A stretch of DNA of 55,693 nucleotides. It comes from a virus. Where the stretch lies: positions 1 through 55,693 of IMG/VR virus record IMGVR_UViG_3300020371_000012, one strand, 5' to 3'. Shown here one piece after another: positions 49,601 to 55,693 of this stretch (the stretch's first letter is position 1; the number at the start of each line of letters is the position of its first letter). A model generated the notes under the pieces. It ran no database searches. It saw only the letters and a list, made by a program, of their open reading frames with translations, and was not told the origin of the DNA. The position numbers and the translations under genes were made by a program.

Positions 49601-51086
49601 TAACAACTCTTACGGTGACTATGGTGTTATTGCATCTGGTTTCTCCACTGAGGAGACTCCAAGAACTGCAAGAGTCTTTGGTGAACTGATGTCCGTCAAC
49701 GGCGTCACTAAGGCAGGTACACTGGCAATCGGTGCTACAATGTTCGGTGCAACATCTGGTGCTCGTGCATGGTTCCTGAATGACCAAACTTCTGCAGATA
49801 AGATTTACTTCAAGTATCATCCTGGTTACGGTTCTGTTGGTCTTGGCACCACTGGATTCGTAGATGGTGAGATTATCTGGTTCGGTGCAGGTGGTGACAG
49901 TCAGGCTGGCGTTGGTTCCATCACAGTCTCTGGTGTTACTTCTTCCATCAGTGGTCAGAAGGGTACAATCCTTGAGGTTGACAACACTTCTGGAACACTA
50001 CTGGTTGGTGACGCAATTGGATTCACTACCGCTTCTACTTACGGTAATGATGACCTCTTCTACATCATTAACACCATTACAAACGTCTCTGCCGCTTCTA
50101 CTTACACGTATTACACAACTTCTGGCATCGCAACCGTAACATATCCTGGTCGCGCTACTCTGACAATCTCTCCAGAGAAATCTTCTGGAACATGGGATAC
50201 CAGAGAAAACAATGCTGGCGGTTCCGCAATTGATATCAGAACCCTCTTCTCGCAGTGTCGCCTAACAGGTCACGACTTCCTGAGTGTTGGTACTGGTAGT
50301 AAGGCAGAAACCAACTATCCTGATGTTGATCAAACTAGAATTATTCAGGGTAATGAGACTAACTACTTCGGTCCTGGTAAAGTCTTCTTCGTCTCTACTG
50401 ACCAAGGTGGTAACTTCAGAGTTGGTCAATTCTTCTCCGTTGACCAGTTGACTGGTCGCGCTACCTTGGACGCCTCTGCATTCAACCTGTCTGGTCTGAC
50501 TGAACTGAGACTGGGTGCAATTGGTGGTCAGGTCGGTGAGGCAATTAACGAATTCTCCTCCGACGAATTCATGTCTGGTATGTCCAACAGTGCATGTCCT
50601 ACTGAGGCTGCAGTTGCTGGATTCCTCCGCCACGGTGCGATGGGTTCCAAGGCAATGACTCCTCCAGTTGGTACTACCGCTCAAAGACCTGGCGGCGTTG
50701 ATGAAGAGTTCAACACTGGTGCTCTAAGATTTAACACCGATCTCGGTGCTCTTGAGTACTACAACGGAACTACTTGGGTACAACCTGGACTTTCCTCTTA
50801 TTCCACTCTGTCTACCTCCCAGGCAGTCGGTGCTAAGGGTAATGTCTACTTCGTCAACACCACTGGTGGTCAGATCACTGCGACTCTGCCTTCCAACCCA
50901 GACCTTGGCGATACCGTCAGATTCTACGATGTTGCCAAGACCTTTGATTCCAACAGCCTGATCATTGGACGTAACGGAAAACTGATTCAGGGTGACTCCT
51001 CTAACATGACTGTCTCGCTTGAGGGTGCGGCATTTGAACTCACCTTCTCGGGTGACTCCTACGGTTGGAGACTGTTCTCCGTCTGA
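46647..51086 (+). CDS. Tailspike-like protein: carbohydrate-binding repeats and beta-helix
   Basis: 1479 residues, strong AAGGAGA site. Residues 14-270: five copies of a W..(x)Y..GD.V.Y.G..Y......T unit (for example GNWAPSKSYLIDDIAKFGG), like CBM5/12-type domains. At about residue 333 RIYYVDSEDGVDTNNGLAPNLAFKTIKRA begins a pectate-lyase-like beta-helix. Two YPR/FTC modules (residues about 540 and 626) and HGLxxxDT modules interrupt it. Residues 920-1130 (GAGFILDKSAIAEIVSCFTYYCQWGYYSGGG) form a helix rung region, and the C-terminus (FNTGALRFNTDLGALEYYNGTTWVQ) is a fibre-tip module. Probably a receptor-binding or depolymerising spike; no catalytic residues can be fixed. Confidence 0.8.
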   Translation: MAEFRLGRVKFNWTGNWAPSKSYLIDDIAKFGGNTYVAVANHTSTASTANFYTDLGNWNLHIEGLEQRGAWTSDTYYRVNDLVTYANVVYRVTEAHTSVGTFIDETKVVQYVAGFNAEGDWELSTEYQKGDVVNYNGSSYVAITTSAAGFNPPEYIGLGTGSKWNILADGLAGAAITYTEGTYYRGDMVLYGGNTYRHKVGVTTNVSPIQVGLGTVGDGARFGSSTWDLLVKGINFVGNFSTTFSYHPGHVVRYGSNSYVSVGNSFVNIDPIAGVGTYWETLAAGDSAAALNTKGDLLTYNGGPTRIGIGSTGYALAVQSNGLPGYEIVGNQTRIYYVDSEDGVDTNNGLAPNLAFKTIKRACAAARPDNNITDFQYTASTGVATITSPGHGLANVGTFIQLAEIEFECLSGGNVFNILGMTYNKAVGLATITAIGLGAAPEIGIGATVRLRNLGVSFTGNANFDHQFSSALDDAVITGGDYIHNFVAAQTGAINVMTGSLAGSQLTPTNAVYSATSGDLVITVGSHGLSISDTISFDANSMTFTCQMDGGTANKTYPRTTDPAYGVNLPINSISANTFTVNVGPSPIVNFNVNDATYNQNTGDITMNIGVHQLDVGTSVKLRTEGLIFKCSMDGYLTDHAYPRATAGDGSPDPAYNTALSITAATTDTITVNVGTASSSQTINGKFPAVHTQASTFQFPVQAVPDANSIVVNVGVSNTDYLYVSGGTAFVGVTTTVYPDKVSKSYFEVLQVIDANTIRTNVGISTINHTYVRGGHLTDLTPAILKLSASQFYEQLPIKVPPFTSIVGNSLRGTQVLPAAGISDDSVTPNNRSQMFQMSDATTLQALSMKGMEGFHYDDQAPFVLDNSNLRTGIGTTACGVVCALNPDSPINNKSPYVKDCTVFSDNATDYGRFGGGAVGVFCDGGVHDEGAKSMVFDSFTQVSSDGAGFILDKSAIAEIVSCFTYYCQWGYYSGGGSRIRSVGGNNSYGDYGVIASGFSTEETPRTARVFGELMSVNGVTKAGTLAIGATMFGATSGARAWFLNDQTSADKIYFKYHPGYGSVGLGTTGFVDGEIIWFGAGGDSQAGVGSITVSGVTSSISGQKGTILEVDNTSGTLLVGDAIGFTTASTYGNDDLFYIINTITNVSAASTYTYYTTSGIATVTYPGRATLTISPEKSSGTWDTRENNAGGSAIDIRTLFSQCRLTGHDFLSVGTGSKAETNYPDVDQTRIIQGNETNYFGPGKVFFVSTDQGGNFRVGQFFSVDQLTGRATLDASAFNLSGLTELRLGAIGGQVGEAINEFSSDEFMSGMSNSACPTEAAVAGFLRHGAMGSKAMTPPVGTTAQRPGGVDEEFNTGALRFNTDLGALEYYNGTTWVQPGLSSYSTLSTSQAVGAKGNVYFVNTTGGQITATLPSNPDLGDTVRFYDVAKTFDSNSLIIGRNGKLIQGDSSNMTVSLEGAAFELTFSGDSYGWRLFSV

Positions 51087-51126
51087 TACGTGACTATCTT
51101 TGTTATGATTTTTCTTTATCCTTCGT

Positions 51127-51133
51127 CTAAATA
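51127..51133 (+). promoter_or_regulatory. Candidate late promoter
   Basis: CTAAATA, 20 bases before the ATG at 51154; AGGA lies between. It probably starts the cysteine-rich operon. Confidence 0.5.
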
Positions 51134-51153
51134 AAACTAATCTAGGATCGTAA

Positions 51154-51936
51154 ATGGCCAACTATAGATCATATAAAAAAGTCACGGCGGCCCAGGTTCC
51201 CGATGGGTCCATCACCATTGAAAAACTTGCAAATGGTGTTGGGCCTTCTTGGTGTGTAAAAACTTTCTACGGTTCACCAGGAGTTTGTACTGCTGGTTGT
51301 TGCTGTAATTGGACAGTGCCATCAGGAGTTGCTAAACTAACTTGGGAACTTTGGGGTGCTGGAGGAAATGGACACGGAGCCTGTTCCTGCAGAAGATGTC
51401 ATCACTATAGAGGTGCTGGTGGAGGTTCCTTCACAACCAAAACAATCAGTACAAACTCAGGATGTTCATATACAGTATGTGCTGCTGGAGTTTACAGATG
51501 TTGCTCTAGAGAATGTGTTGGATGTTATGGATGTGCATCATATGTTAATGGATATAACTTGAGTAATTTCTGTGCAGTTGGCGGTGGTAGAGGAGAGGCC
51601 AATACCGATTGGTCTAACCTTTGTCATTCAACAATTGCTTGTTGCGTTCAACCTGGAAGTTACAATAGTGACTTTGGAATGAATGCACATTGGCCTGGAT
51701 TCAGTGGTCACTGGAACTGCCATTGCGGTGCATCGGTAACTCAAACTTGTTCTGGTGCTGCTCCATTTATTGGAGTCGGTAACAAAACGTTCTCCAACTA
51801 CTGTTGGATTCGTTGTGGTTGCTGGACCTCTCCATACGGTGCAGGTGGACAGGGTGCAATGACTTCATATTGTGAGAGATGCTGCGGACAAGGCGGTACA
51901 GGTGGATCTGGACTCGTAAGACTCACATACATGTAA
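51154..51936 (+). CDS. Cysteine-rich, glycine-rich tail protein 1
   Basis: 260 residues with 28 Cys. The N-terminal 35 residues carry the 'QxxDGSITxxKL' attachment motif of phage fibre proteins. From residue 50 a GCCC-x-W-TVPSGV-x-K-L-x-x-E-L-WGAGGNG module is the phage glycine-rich domain (WTVPxGVxxxxVELWGAGGGG), overlaid with cysteines: CSCRRC, VCAAGVYRCCSREC, GCYGC, FC, ACCV, CHC, RCGC and ERCCGQGG. The C-terminus ends GLVRLTY. First of three tandem paralogues. Possible roles: fibre-tip adhesin stabilised by metal or disulfides. No enzyme motif. Confidence 0.8.
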   Translation: MANYRSYKKVTAAQVPDGSITIEKLANGVGPSWCVKTFYGSPGVCTAGCCCNWTVPSGVAKLTWELWGAGGNGHGACSCRRCHHYRGAGGGSFTTKTISTNSGCSYTVCAAGVYRCCSRECVGCYGCASYVNGYNLSNFCAVGGGRGEANTDWSNLCHSTIACCVQPGSYNSDFGMNAHWPGFSGHWNCHCGASVTQTCSGAAPFIGVGNKTFSNYCWIRCGCWTSPYGAGGQGAMTSYCERCCGQGGTGGSGLVRLTYM

Positions 51937-51948
51937 TAGAGGGAATCA

Positions 51949-52746
51949 ATGGCTGACTATTTAAGTTACAAAAAAATTCAAGGCGACCAGTTGGATGATG
52001 GCATCCTGACTGCTGCCAAGTTTTCCACATCCCCAACTTCCACATTTGGAGTGAAGTGGTTTTACGGGACAATGTGTCGTTGTTCTGGTGGTTGTTGCTG
52101 TCTTTGGACTGTACCAACTGGAGTTAAGAAACTCTGGATTCAGGCTTGGGGATCTGGTGGTAATGGATCTGGATCTTGTTCCTGTAGAAGATGTCAGCAC
52201 TATAGAGGTGCAGGCGGTGGATTCTACAATAGTGTCATGATTGATACTGCTGCAGGATGTCAGTATAGAGTCTGTGCAGGTGGTGTATATCCATGTCTCT
52301 CTAGAGAATGTAATGGATGTATTGGTTGTGCATCATATGTTAATGGATATAACTTGAGCAACTTCTGTGCTTATGGTGGTTCATGTGGTCATGCTAACAG
52401 TAGTTGGGCTGAGGCATGTAACGCGACTTGGCACTGCTGTGTAGGACCAACATCTAATGGTGGTCAGTTTGGTATGGGTAACCTAAGAGATACTTGGTCT
52501 TCGGCTGGTTACTCAACCAATAGAGGTAGATGGTGTCACTGCTATACTCAGATGACTAATCCAACTGCCGCTCCATTCATTGGAACCGAAGTTATTCAAT
52601 CACTTCGTGAGTGTTGGATTCGTTGTGGTTGCTGGATCGTTCCTTATGGTCATGGTGGACAAAACGCAATGACTACATACTGCGAAAGATGCTGCGGACA
52701 AGGCGGTACAGGTGGCGGCGGTCTAGTCAAAATCACGTACTTCTGA
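51949..52746 (+). CDS. Cysteine-rich, glycine-rich tail protein 2
   Basis: 265 residues with 27 Cys, 12 bases after paralogue 1, with GAGGGAA upstream. Same layout: QLDDGILT, GCCC-x-W-TVPTGV, WGSGGNGSGSCSCRRC, VCAGGVYPCLSREC, GCIGCASYVNGYNLSNFC, HCC, RCGC, YCERCCGQGGTGG. Compared with copy 1 it has a longer CRCSGGCCC segment and lacks the HWNCHC context, replaced by GRWCHC. Variation lies in the segments between the cysteine knots, as expected for receptor-contact loops. Confidence 0.8.
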   Translation: MADYLSYKKIQGDQLDDGILTAAKFSTSPTSTFGVKWFYGTMCRCSGGCCCLWTVPTGVKKLWIQAWGSGGNGSGSCSCRRCQHYRGAGGGFYNSVMIDTAAGCQYRVCAGGVYPCLSRECNGCIGCASYVNGYNLSNFCAYGGSCGHANSSWAEACNATWHCCVGPTSNGGQFGMGNLRDTWSSAGYSTNRGRWCHCYTQMTNPTAAPFIGTEVIQSLRECWIRCGCWIVPYGHGGQNAMTTYCERCCGQGGTGGGGLVKITYF

Positions 52747-52752
52747 TAAATA
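52745..52752 (+). promoter_or_regulatory. Late promoter, T4 type
   Basis: GATAAATA, one mismatch, overlapping the previous stop and 20 bases before the ATG at 52773. It gives the third copy an extra promoter. Confidence 0.55.
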
Positions 52753-52772
52753 ACTATTAAATAGGACTCCTA

Positions 52773-53570
52773 ATGGCTAATTACTCATCATATAAACAGA
52801 TTAGCAACTCTCAAATTGTTGACGGGTCTATTACAAACACCCAGTTACAACAGGGAGCTTTCTCAAACTGGAATGTTAAATGGATCTATGGTGATCCACA
52901 GGCAATGACATCTGGTTGTTGCTGTAATTGGACAGTACCTTCTGGAGTCCAAAGAGTTTATTGGGAACTCTGGGGTGCTGGAGGAAACGGACACGGAACG
53001 TGTTCTTGCAGAAGATGTTATAACTGGCATGGTGCAGGCGGTGGATTCTATAACGCAAAATCAATGGGCGTTACTGCTGGAAATAGTTACACTGTTTGTG
53101 CAGGTGGCGTTTATCGTTGTTGTTCTAGAGACTGTGTTGGATGTAGGGGATGTAGTTCTTACGTAAACGGATCTGGACTATCCAACTTCTGTGCTGCTGG
53201 TGGAACAAGAGGTTGTGCAACCAACTCTTGGTCTTCTACTTGTTACTCTGCATTTATGGACTGCTGCGTTCAACCAGGAGCTTGGGGTGGAGACTTTGCA
53301 ATGGGTAACCACGCTGGTGGTACTAGAAAAGGATTTGGTGGTGCTGGTTGGAACTGTCACTGCTACTACAACGAAAGTCTACCTACAGGTGCTCCATTCA
53401 TGGGTACTATGGGTGTCAACTCTGCTGTTAGACACTGCTGGGTTCGTTGCGGTTGCTGGAGAGTTCCTTACGCACATGGTGGTCAGGGCGCAGTTACATC
53501 TTACTGTGAAAGATGCTGTGGACAAGGTGGAACAGGTGGTAGTGGTGTTGTTAAAATCAGCTACATGTGA
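52773..53570 (+). CDS. Cysteine-rich, glycine-rich tail protein 3
   Basis: 265 residues with 25 Cys. Landmarks shared with copies 1 and 2: QIVDGSIT, SGCCC-x-W-TVPSGV, ELWGAGGNGHGTCSCRRC, VCAGGVYRCCSRDC, GCRGCSSYVNGSGLSNFC, DCCVQPG, WNCHC, CWVRCGCW, YCERCCGQGGTGG. The N-terminus replaces the early Cys of copies 1 and 2 by a Cys-free stretch (NVKWIYGDPQAM). It is the last gene before an intrinsic terminator. Confidence 0.8.
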   Translation: MANYSSYKQISNSQIVDGSITNTQLQQGAFSNWNVKWIYGDPQAMTSGCCCNWTVPSGVQRVYWELWGAGGNGHGTCSCRRCYNWHGAGGGFYNAKSMGVTAGNSYTVCAGGVYRCCSRDCVGCRGCSSYVNGSGLSNFCAAGGTRGCATNSWSSTCYSAFMDCCVQPGAWGGDFAMGNHAGGTRKGFGGAGWNCHCYYNESLPTGAPFMGTMGVNSAVRHCWVRCGCWRVPYAHGGQGAVTSYCERCCGQGGTGGSGVVKISYM

Positions 53571-53590
53571 TCCATCATTGGTATTATCCA

Positions 53591-53614
53591 GACCCCGAAA
53601 GGGGTCTTTTTTTT
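53591..53614 (+). terminator. Intrinsic terminator with GAAA tetraloop
   Basis: GACCCC (53591-53596), loop GAAA, GGGGTC (53601-53606), then a run of eight T. A late promoter follows ten bases later. Confidence 0.9.
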
Positions 53615-53623
53615 ATGTTTTTT

Positions 53624-53631
53624 TATAAATA
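53624..53631 (+). promoter_or_regulatory. Late promoter, T4 type
   Basis: Exact TATAAATA directly after the terminator, 37 bases before the ATG at 53669. Confidence 0.75.
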
Positions 53632-53668
53632 GTCGAGAAGGACGTTAACCTGAAAAAATTTAACCGCC

Positions 53669-54439
53669 ATGGCAACAGAAATTATTTCTCACGCTTGGAA
53701 CATGCCAGTTCCAAATGACTTCCTAAGAGATCACTCTTTTAGTGAAGGTAGAACAAGAGCCGTCAACTATGACGGACCAGACAAGATTTGGCTTCAACTC
53801 GGTGCAGATGGTACTGAAAAGTATGGTCCACTGACCGAAGATGATATGGCTGATGGACGCCCAATCCCAGCTGATGTCACTCAGATGTTTGAAGTAGACT
53901 GTACTGAGTATCCTCTTATTTGTCAGTTAAGAGCACCAGTTATCAACGAAAGACAAGAAGATAGAAGTGTAGATGATGAAATTCGTCATCCAGATTGTCC
54001 TGATATGACCGCCCAAGGTTACAGGAATTTTACTTATAATGAAACTCTTTTTGTGGAAGATATCTATGACGGTTCAAGTGTCAGAGTTGTTGATGGAGTT
54101 CCAACAGTTCATGCATTTACCGTCAATGAAAAACTGATTGGTAGAGAAGAAGATCTAACTTGGGATGAAATCAGAGCTCACAGAAACGCTATTCTTGAAG
54201 GTAGTGATCACTCTATTGCAGAGGACATGCCTGAAGATATGAAGAATACTTGGAAGGCATATCGTCAGAAGTTGAGAGATCTCCCTAACGATCTTGAGGC
54301 TGCTGGAGTCTCTCCAAATATTGCATACTACATGTTCCCATCTCAACCATTCTATAGTGCTCCACCTGATGATCCAGAACCACCTGCAGATGCAACTGCG
54401 GATTGGGCTCCACCTTCCAGTGGTGTAGCGGGACTCTGA
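53669..54439 (+). CDS. Tail assembly chaperone-like protein
   Basis: 256 residues. The C-terminal part (about 160-232) contains LTWDEIRAHRNAILEGSDHSIAEDMPEDMKNTWKAYRQKLRDLP, the signature of phage tail assembly chaperone domains (Phage_tail_APC/Caudo_TAP type: W-x-x-IR-x-x-RN-x-x-L-x-x-SDW ... P-x-x-x-K-x-x-W-x-x-YRQ-x-LRDLP). The N-terminal 150 residues (MFEVDCTEYPLICQ, ADGRPIPADVTQM) are less clear, and a Pro-rich tail (FYSAPPDDPEPPADATA) ends the protein. In other phages such domains sit behind fibre genes and assist fibre assembly, which matches its position. It is transcribed alone between a late promoter and a terminator. Confidence 0.75.
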   Translation: MATEIISHAWNMPVPNDFLRDHSFSEGRTRAVNYDGPDKIWLQLGADGTEKYGPLTEDDMADGRPIPADVTQMFEVDCTEYPLICQLRAPVINERQEDRSVDDEIRHPDCPDMTAQGYRNFTYNETLFVEDIYDGSSVRVVDGVPTVHAFTVNEKLIGREEDLTWDEIRAHRNAILEGSDHSIAEDMPEDMKNTWKAYRQKLRDLPNDLEAAGVSPNIAYYMFPSQPFYSAPPDDPEPPADATADWAPPSSGVAGL

Positions 54440-54462
54440 TAAAAATTGAATATATAATTTTA

Positions 54463-54484
54463 GGGGGAGTTATCCCCCTTTTTT
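54463..54484 (+). terminator. Intrinsic terminator
   Basis: GGGGGA (54463-54468), loop GTTA, TCCCCC (54473-54478), then TTTTTT. It separates the chaperone and oxygenase genes. Confidence 0.9.
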
Positions 54485-54497
54485 AATGGGAGGAATT

Positions 54498-55130
54498 ATG
54501 TTTGAACTGAATGAATCTCGCAAAACAACAGTGAAAAAAGTTTATGATCATGCTAAAAATGATGCAGGATATGTGTGGAGATATGTAATTACCGTAGATG
54601 ATTTCTACAATAATCCCGATGAGGTTAGAGAGTTTGCTTTAAATTGTACTCCTAAGATGGATATCAAATATACTGGTAATCTTATTGGTTCTAGAGTTGT
54701 TGAAGATGTTAGTGAATTTGATAAGAATTTAAAACCCGTTTTTGAAAAAGCATGTCAATTTGATTTTTGGAATCCAGAGTTCGATGAAACTTTTTGGAAA
54801 GATACAAAATTCATGGTAAACGTAACTACTTCAGATGATATTGAAACTAGATTTAATGAGAAAAAACATACCTATACATTCCATAAAGACTCTGCAAGTT
54901 ATAAGTGGGCTGCCGTAATTTACCTCAATAAGGATGACGAGTGTGACGGTGGAACTAATTTCTATGCATGGATGCCAGATGATCCATGTGCCGTACCAAG
55001 ATTAGAACACAGTGCAGAAATGAAGTATAATAGAATGGTTTTATATGAGTGCAATCATATGCATGGAGCTGTCCTAAAAAAAGGTATGTTCAGTGATTTT
55101 CCGAGACTCACACAAGTATTATTCATGTAA
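54498..55130 (+). CDS. 2OG-Fe(II) oxygenase-like protein (DUF6445 type)
   Basis: 210 residues from the ATG at 54498, preceded by GGGAGGA; an ATG at 54486 overlaps that site and is less likely. The triad is intact: H129-x-D131 (YTFHKDSA), H189 (HMHGAV) and a candidate 2OG-binding R203 (FPRLTQV). Around it are WAAVIYLN, CDGGTNFYAW and NRMVLYE, as in the DUF6445 family of putative Fe(II)/2OG dioxygenases. It probably hydroxylates an unknown substrate. Its neighbours are fibre assembly and a glycosyltransferase gene, so a modification of tail proteins is possible (inference). Confidence 0.75.
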   Translation: MFELNESRKTTVKKVYDHAKNDAGYVWRYVITVDDFYNNPDEVREFALNCTPKMDIKYTGNLIGSRVVEDVSEFDKNLKPVFEKACQFDFWNPEFDETFWKDTKFMVNVTTSDDIETRFNEKKHTYTFHKDSASYKWAAVIYLNKDDECDGGTNFYAWMPDDPCAVPRLEHSAEMKYNRMVLYECNHMHGAVLKKGMFSDFPRLTQVLFM

Positions 55131-55140
55131 TTTTGGTGTA

Positions 55141-55147
55141 CTAAATA
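55141..55147 (+). promoter_or_regulatory. Candidate late promoter
   Basis: CTAAATA, 43 bases before the ATG at 55191; GGAG at 55181-55184 is a ribosome-binding site. Confidence 0.4.
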
Positions 55148-55190
55148 AATCAGAATAGATCATTCTTTATCATCCCGTTTGGAGTTGTAT

Positions 55191-55693
55191 ATGAGACCCA
55201 AGGCATTTTTTATTAATGGAGGAGCTGGCAGAGTACTTTGCTCCATCCCTGCATTTGAAAAATATGCAGAAGAACATGATGATTTTATCATTGTTGCTGA
55301 AGGAGGCACTGACTTTTTTAAAGGTCACCCCACCTTAGATGGTAAAGTCTATGATGTTTGGCACAAGAATTTGTTCCAAGAACATCTGAAACACAGAGAT
55401 TGTGTTTCTCCAGAACCATACAGAATGTGGCATTACTACAACCAGAAGTGTAGTTTGACACAGGCTTTTGATATGGAAATCAACGGTTTAGAAGAACCGA
55501 GAGAACTTCCCAAACCAACTCTCAACCTCACCAAGATGGAGGTTATTGCTGGTTACAATATGGTTCAGGAAGTAAAAGCAGTAACTGGTAAGGATAAAGT
55601 AGTTGTTATCCAACCCTTTGGTAGAGGTGTTGAACAAGTAGGTGACTTTATTGCAGACGCTTCTTCTAGGAGCATGTCTCTAGTAAACACTGT
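55191..55693 (+). CDS. GT9-like glycosyltransferase (3'-truncated)
   Basis: The frame stays open to the window edge (167 codons visible). It starts MRPKAFFINGGAGRVLCSIPAFEKYAEEH, where NGGAGRVLCSIPAF takes the place of the G-G-L-G-D-x-L-x-S-x-P-A-L turn of GT-B enzymes of the heptosyltransferase (GT9) type. IIVAEGGTDFFKGHP and VVVIQPFGRG (residues about 131-140) fit the second strand and the start of the C-terminal Rossmann half, respectively. Donor and acceptor sugars are unknown. It sits behind the oxygenase and may act on host or phage surface glycans. Confidence 0.65.
   Translation, partial: MRPKAFFINGGAGRVLCSIPAFEKYAEEHDDFIIVAEGGTDFFKGHPTLDGKVYDVWHKNLFQEHLKHRDCVSPEPYRMWHYYNQKCSLTQAFDMEINGLEEPRELPKPTLNLTKMEVIAGYNMVQEVKAVTGKDKVVVIQPFGRGVEQVGDFIADASSRSMSLVNT

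Noticed and set aside
39492-53570. Horizontal transfer of the fibre module based on codon use
   Set aside because: Genes after 39.5 kb seem to use more C-ending codons than those at 11.5-38.2 kb, but this could reflect expression level; without counts I do not claim transfer.

Overview
The window looks like part of a T4-like marine cyanophage (a contractile-tailed myovirus of Synechococcus or Prochlorococcus). The evidence is the gene order gp25 - gp6 - giant gp7-position protein - gp8 - DUF4815 protein, a DUF4385 gene, two 2-oxoglutarate/Fe(II) oxygenase-like genes, a tail assembly chaperone-like gene, and T4-type late promoters (TATAAATA and variants) in front of virion genes. The DNA is AT-rich and densely packed. 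Every gene I support is on the + strand, often joined to the next by ATGA, TGATG or TAATG overlaps. I found no tRNA, insertion sequence or CRISPR array.

Region 1 (1-5.5 kb) is an accessory block. It starts with the tail of a DUF4385 gene and continues with about 20 small genes, mostly unrecognised and many translationally coupled, grouped behind a recurring promoter cassette (388-465, 1222-1306, 2311-2391, weaker at about 5263). A terminator near 4.9 kb is followed by a gene-poor stretch (4861-5292) with degenerate ~60-bp repeats and a strong sigma70-type promoter, then one small basic protein.

Region 2 (5.5-8.9 kb) begins with another strong sigma70-type promoter whose leader can form two long interlocking stems (a candidate pseudoknot). 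It encodes a 2OG-Fe(II) oxygenase-like protein, a GT-A glycosyltransferase-like protein and several small cyanophage proteins.

Region 3 (8.9-40.5 kb) is the baseplate/tail module: gp25, gp6, a 2994-aa protein with a YHYH domain, a 342-aa fibre-like protein, a 2492-aa modular protein with tandem repeats and a propeller-like C-terminal region, gp8, a 2509-aa DUF4815 protein with Arg/Lys-rich patches, and four smaller virion proteins.

Region 4 (40.6-55.7 kb) is the probable receptor-contact module: a 1709-aa repeat protein, an Mtd-N-like adaptor, a 1479-aa tailspike-like protein (carbohydrate-binding-like repeats, beta-helix), three tandem cysteine-rich glycine-rich paralogues (25-28 Cys each), a tail assembly chaperone-like protein, a second 2OG-Fe(II) oxygenase-like protein (DUF6445 type), and the start of a GT9-like glycosyltransferase that runs off the window.

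Together, regions 3 and 4 build the baseplate and distal adhesion apparatus and are probably transcribed late. The oxygenases and glycosyltransferases at the edges may modify proteins or glycans, but that is inference. The most unusual elements are the cysteine-rich triplet, the YPR/FTC repeat modules shared by two virion genes, the pseudoknot-like leader, and the repeated promoter cassettes of the small-gene block.
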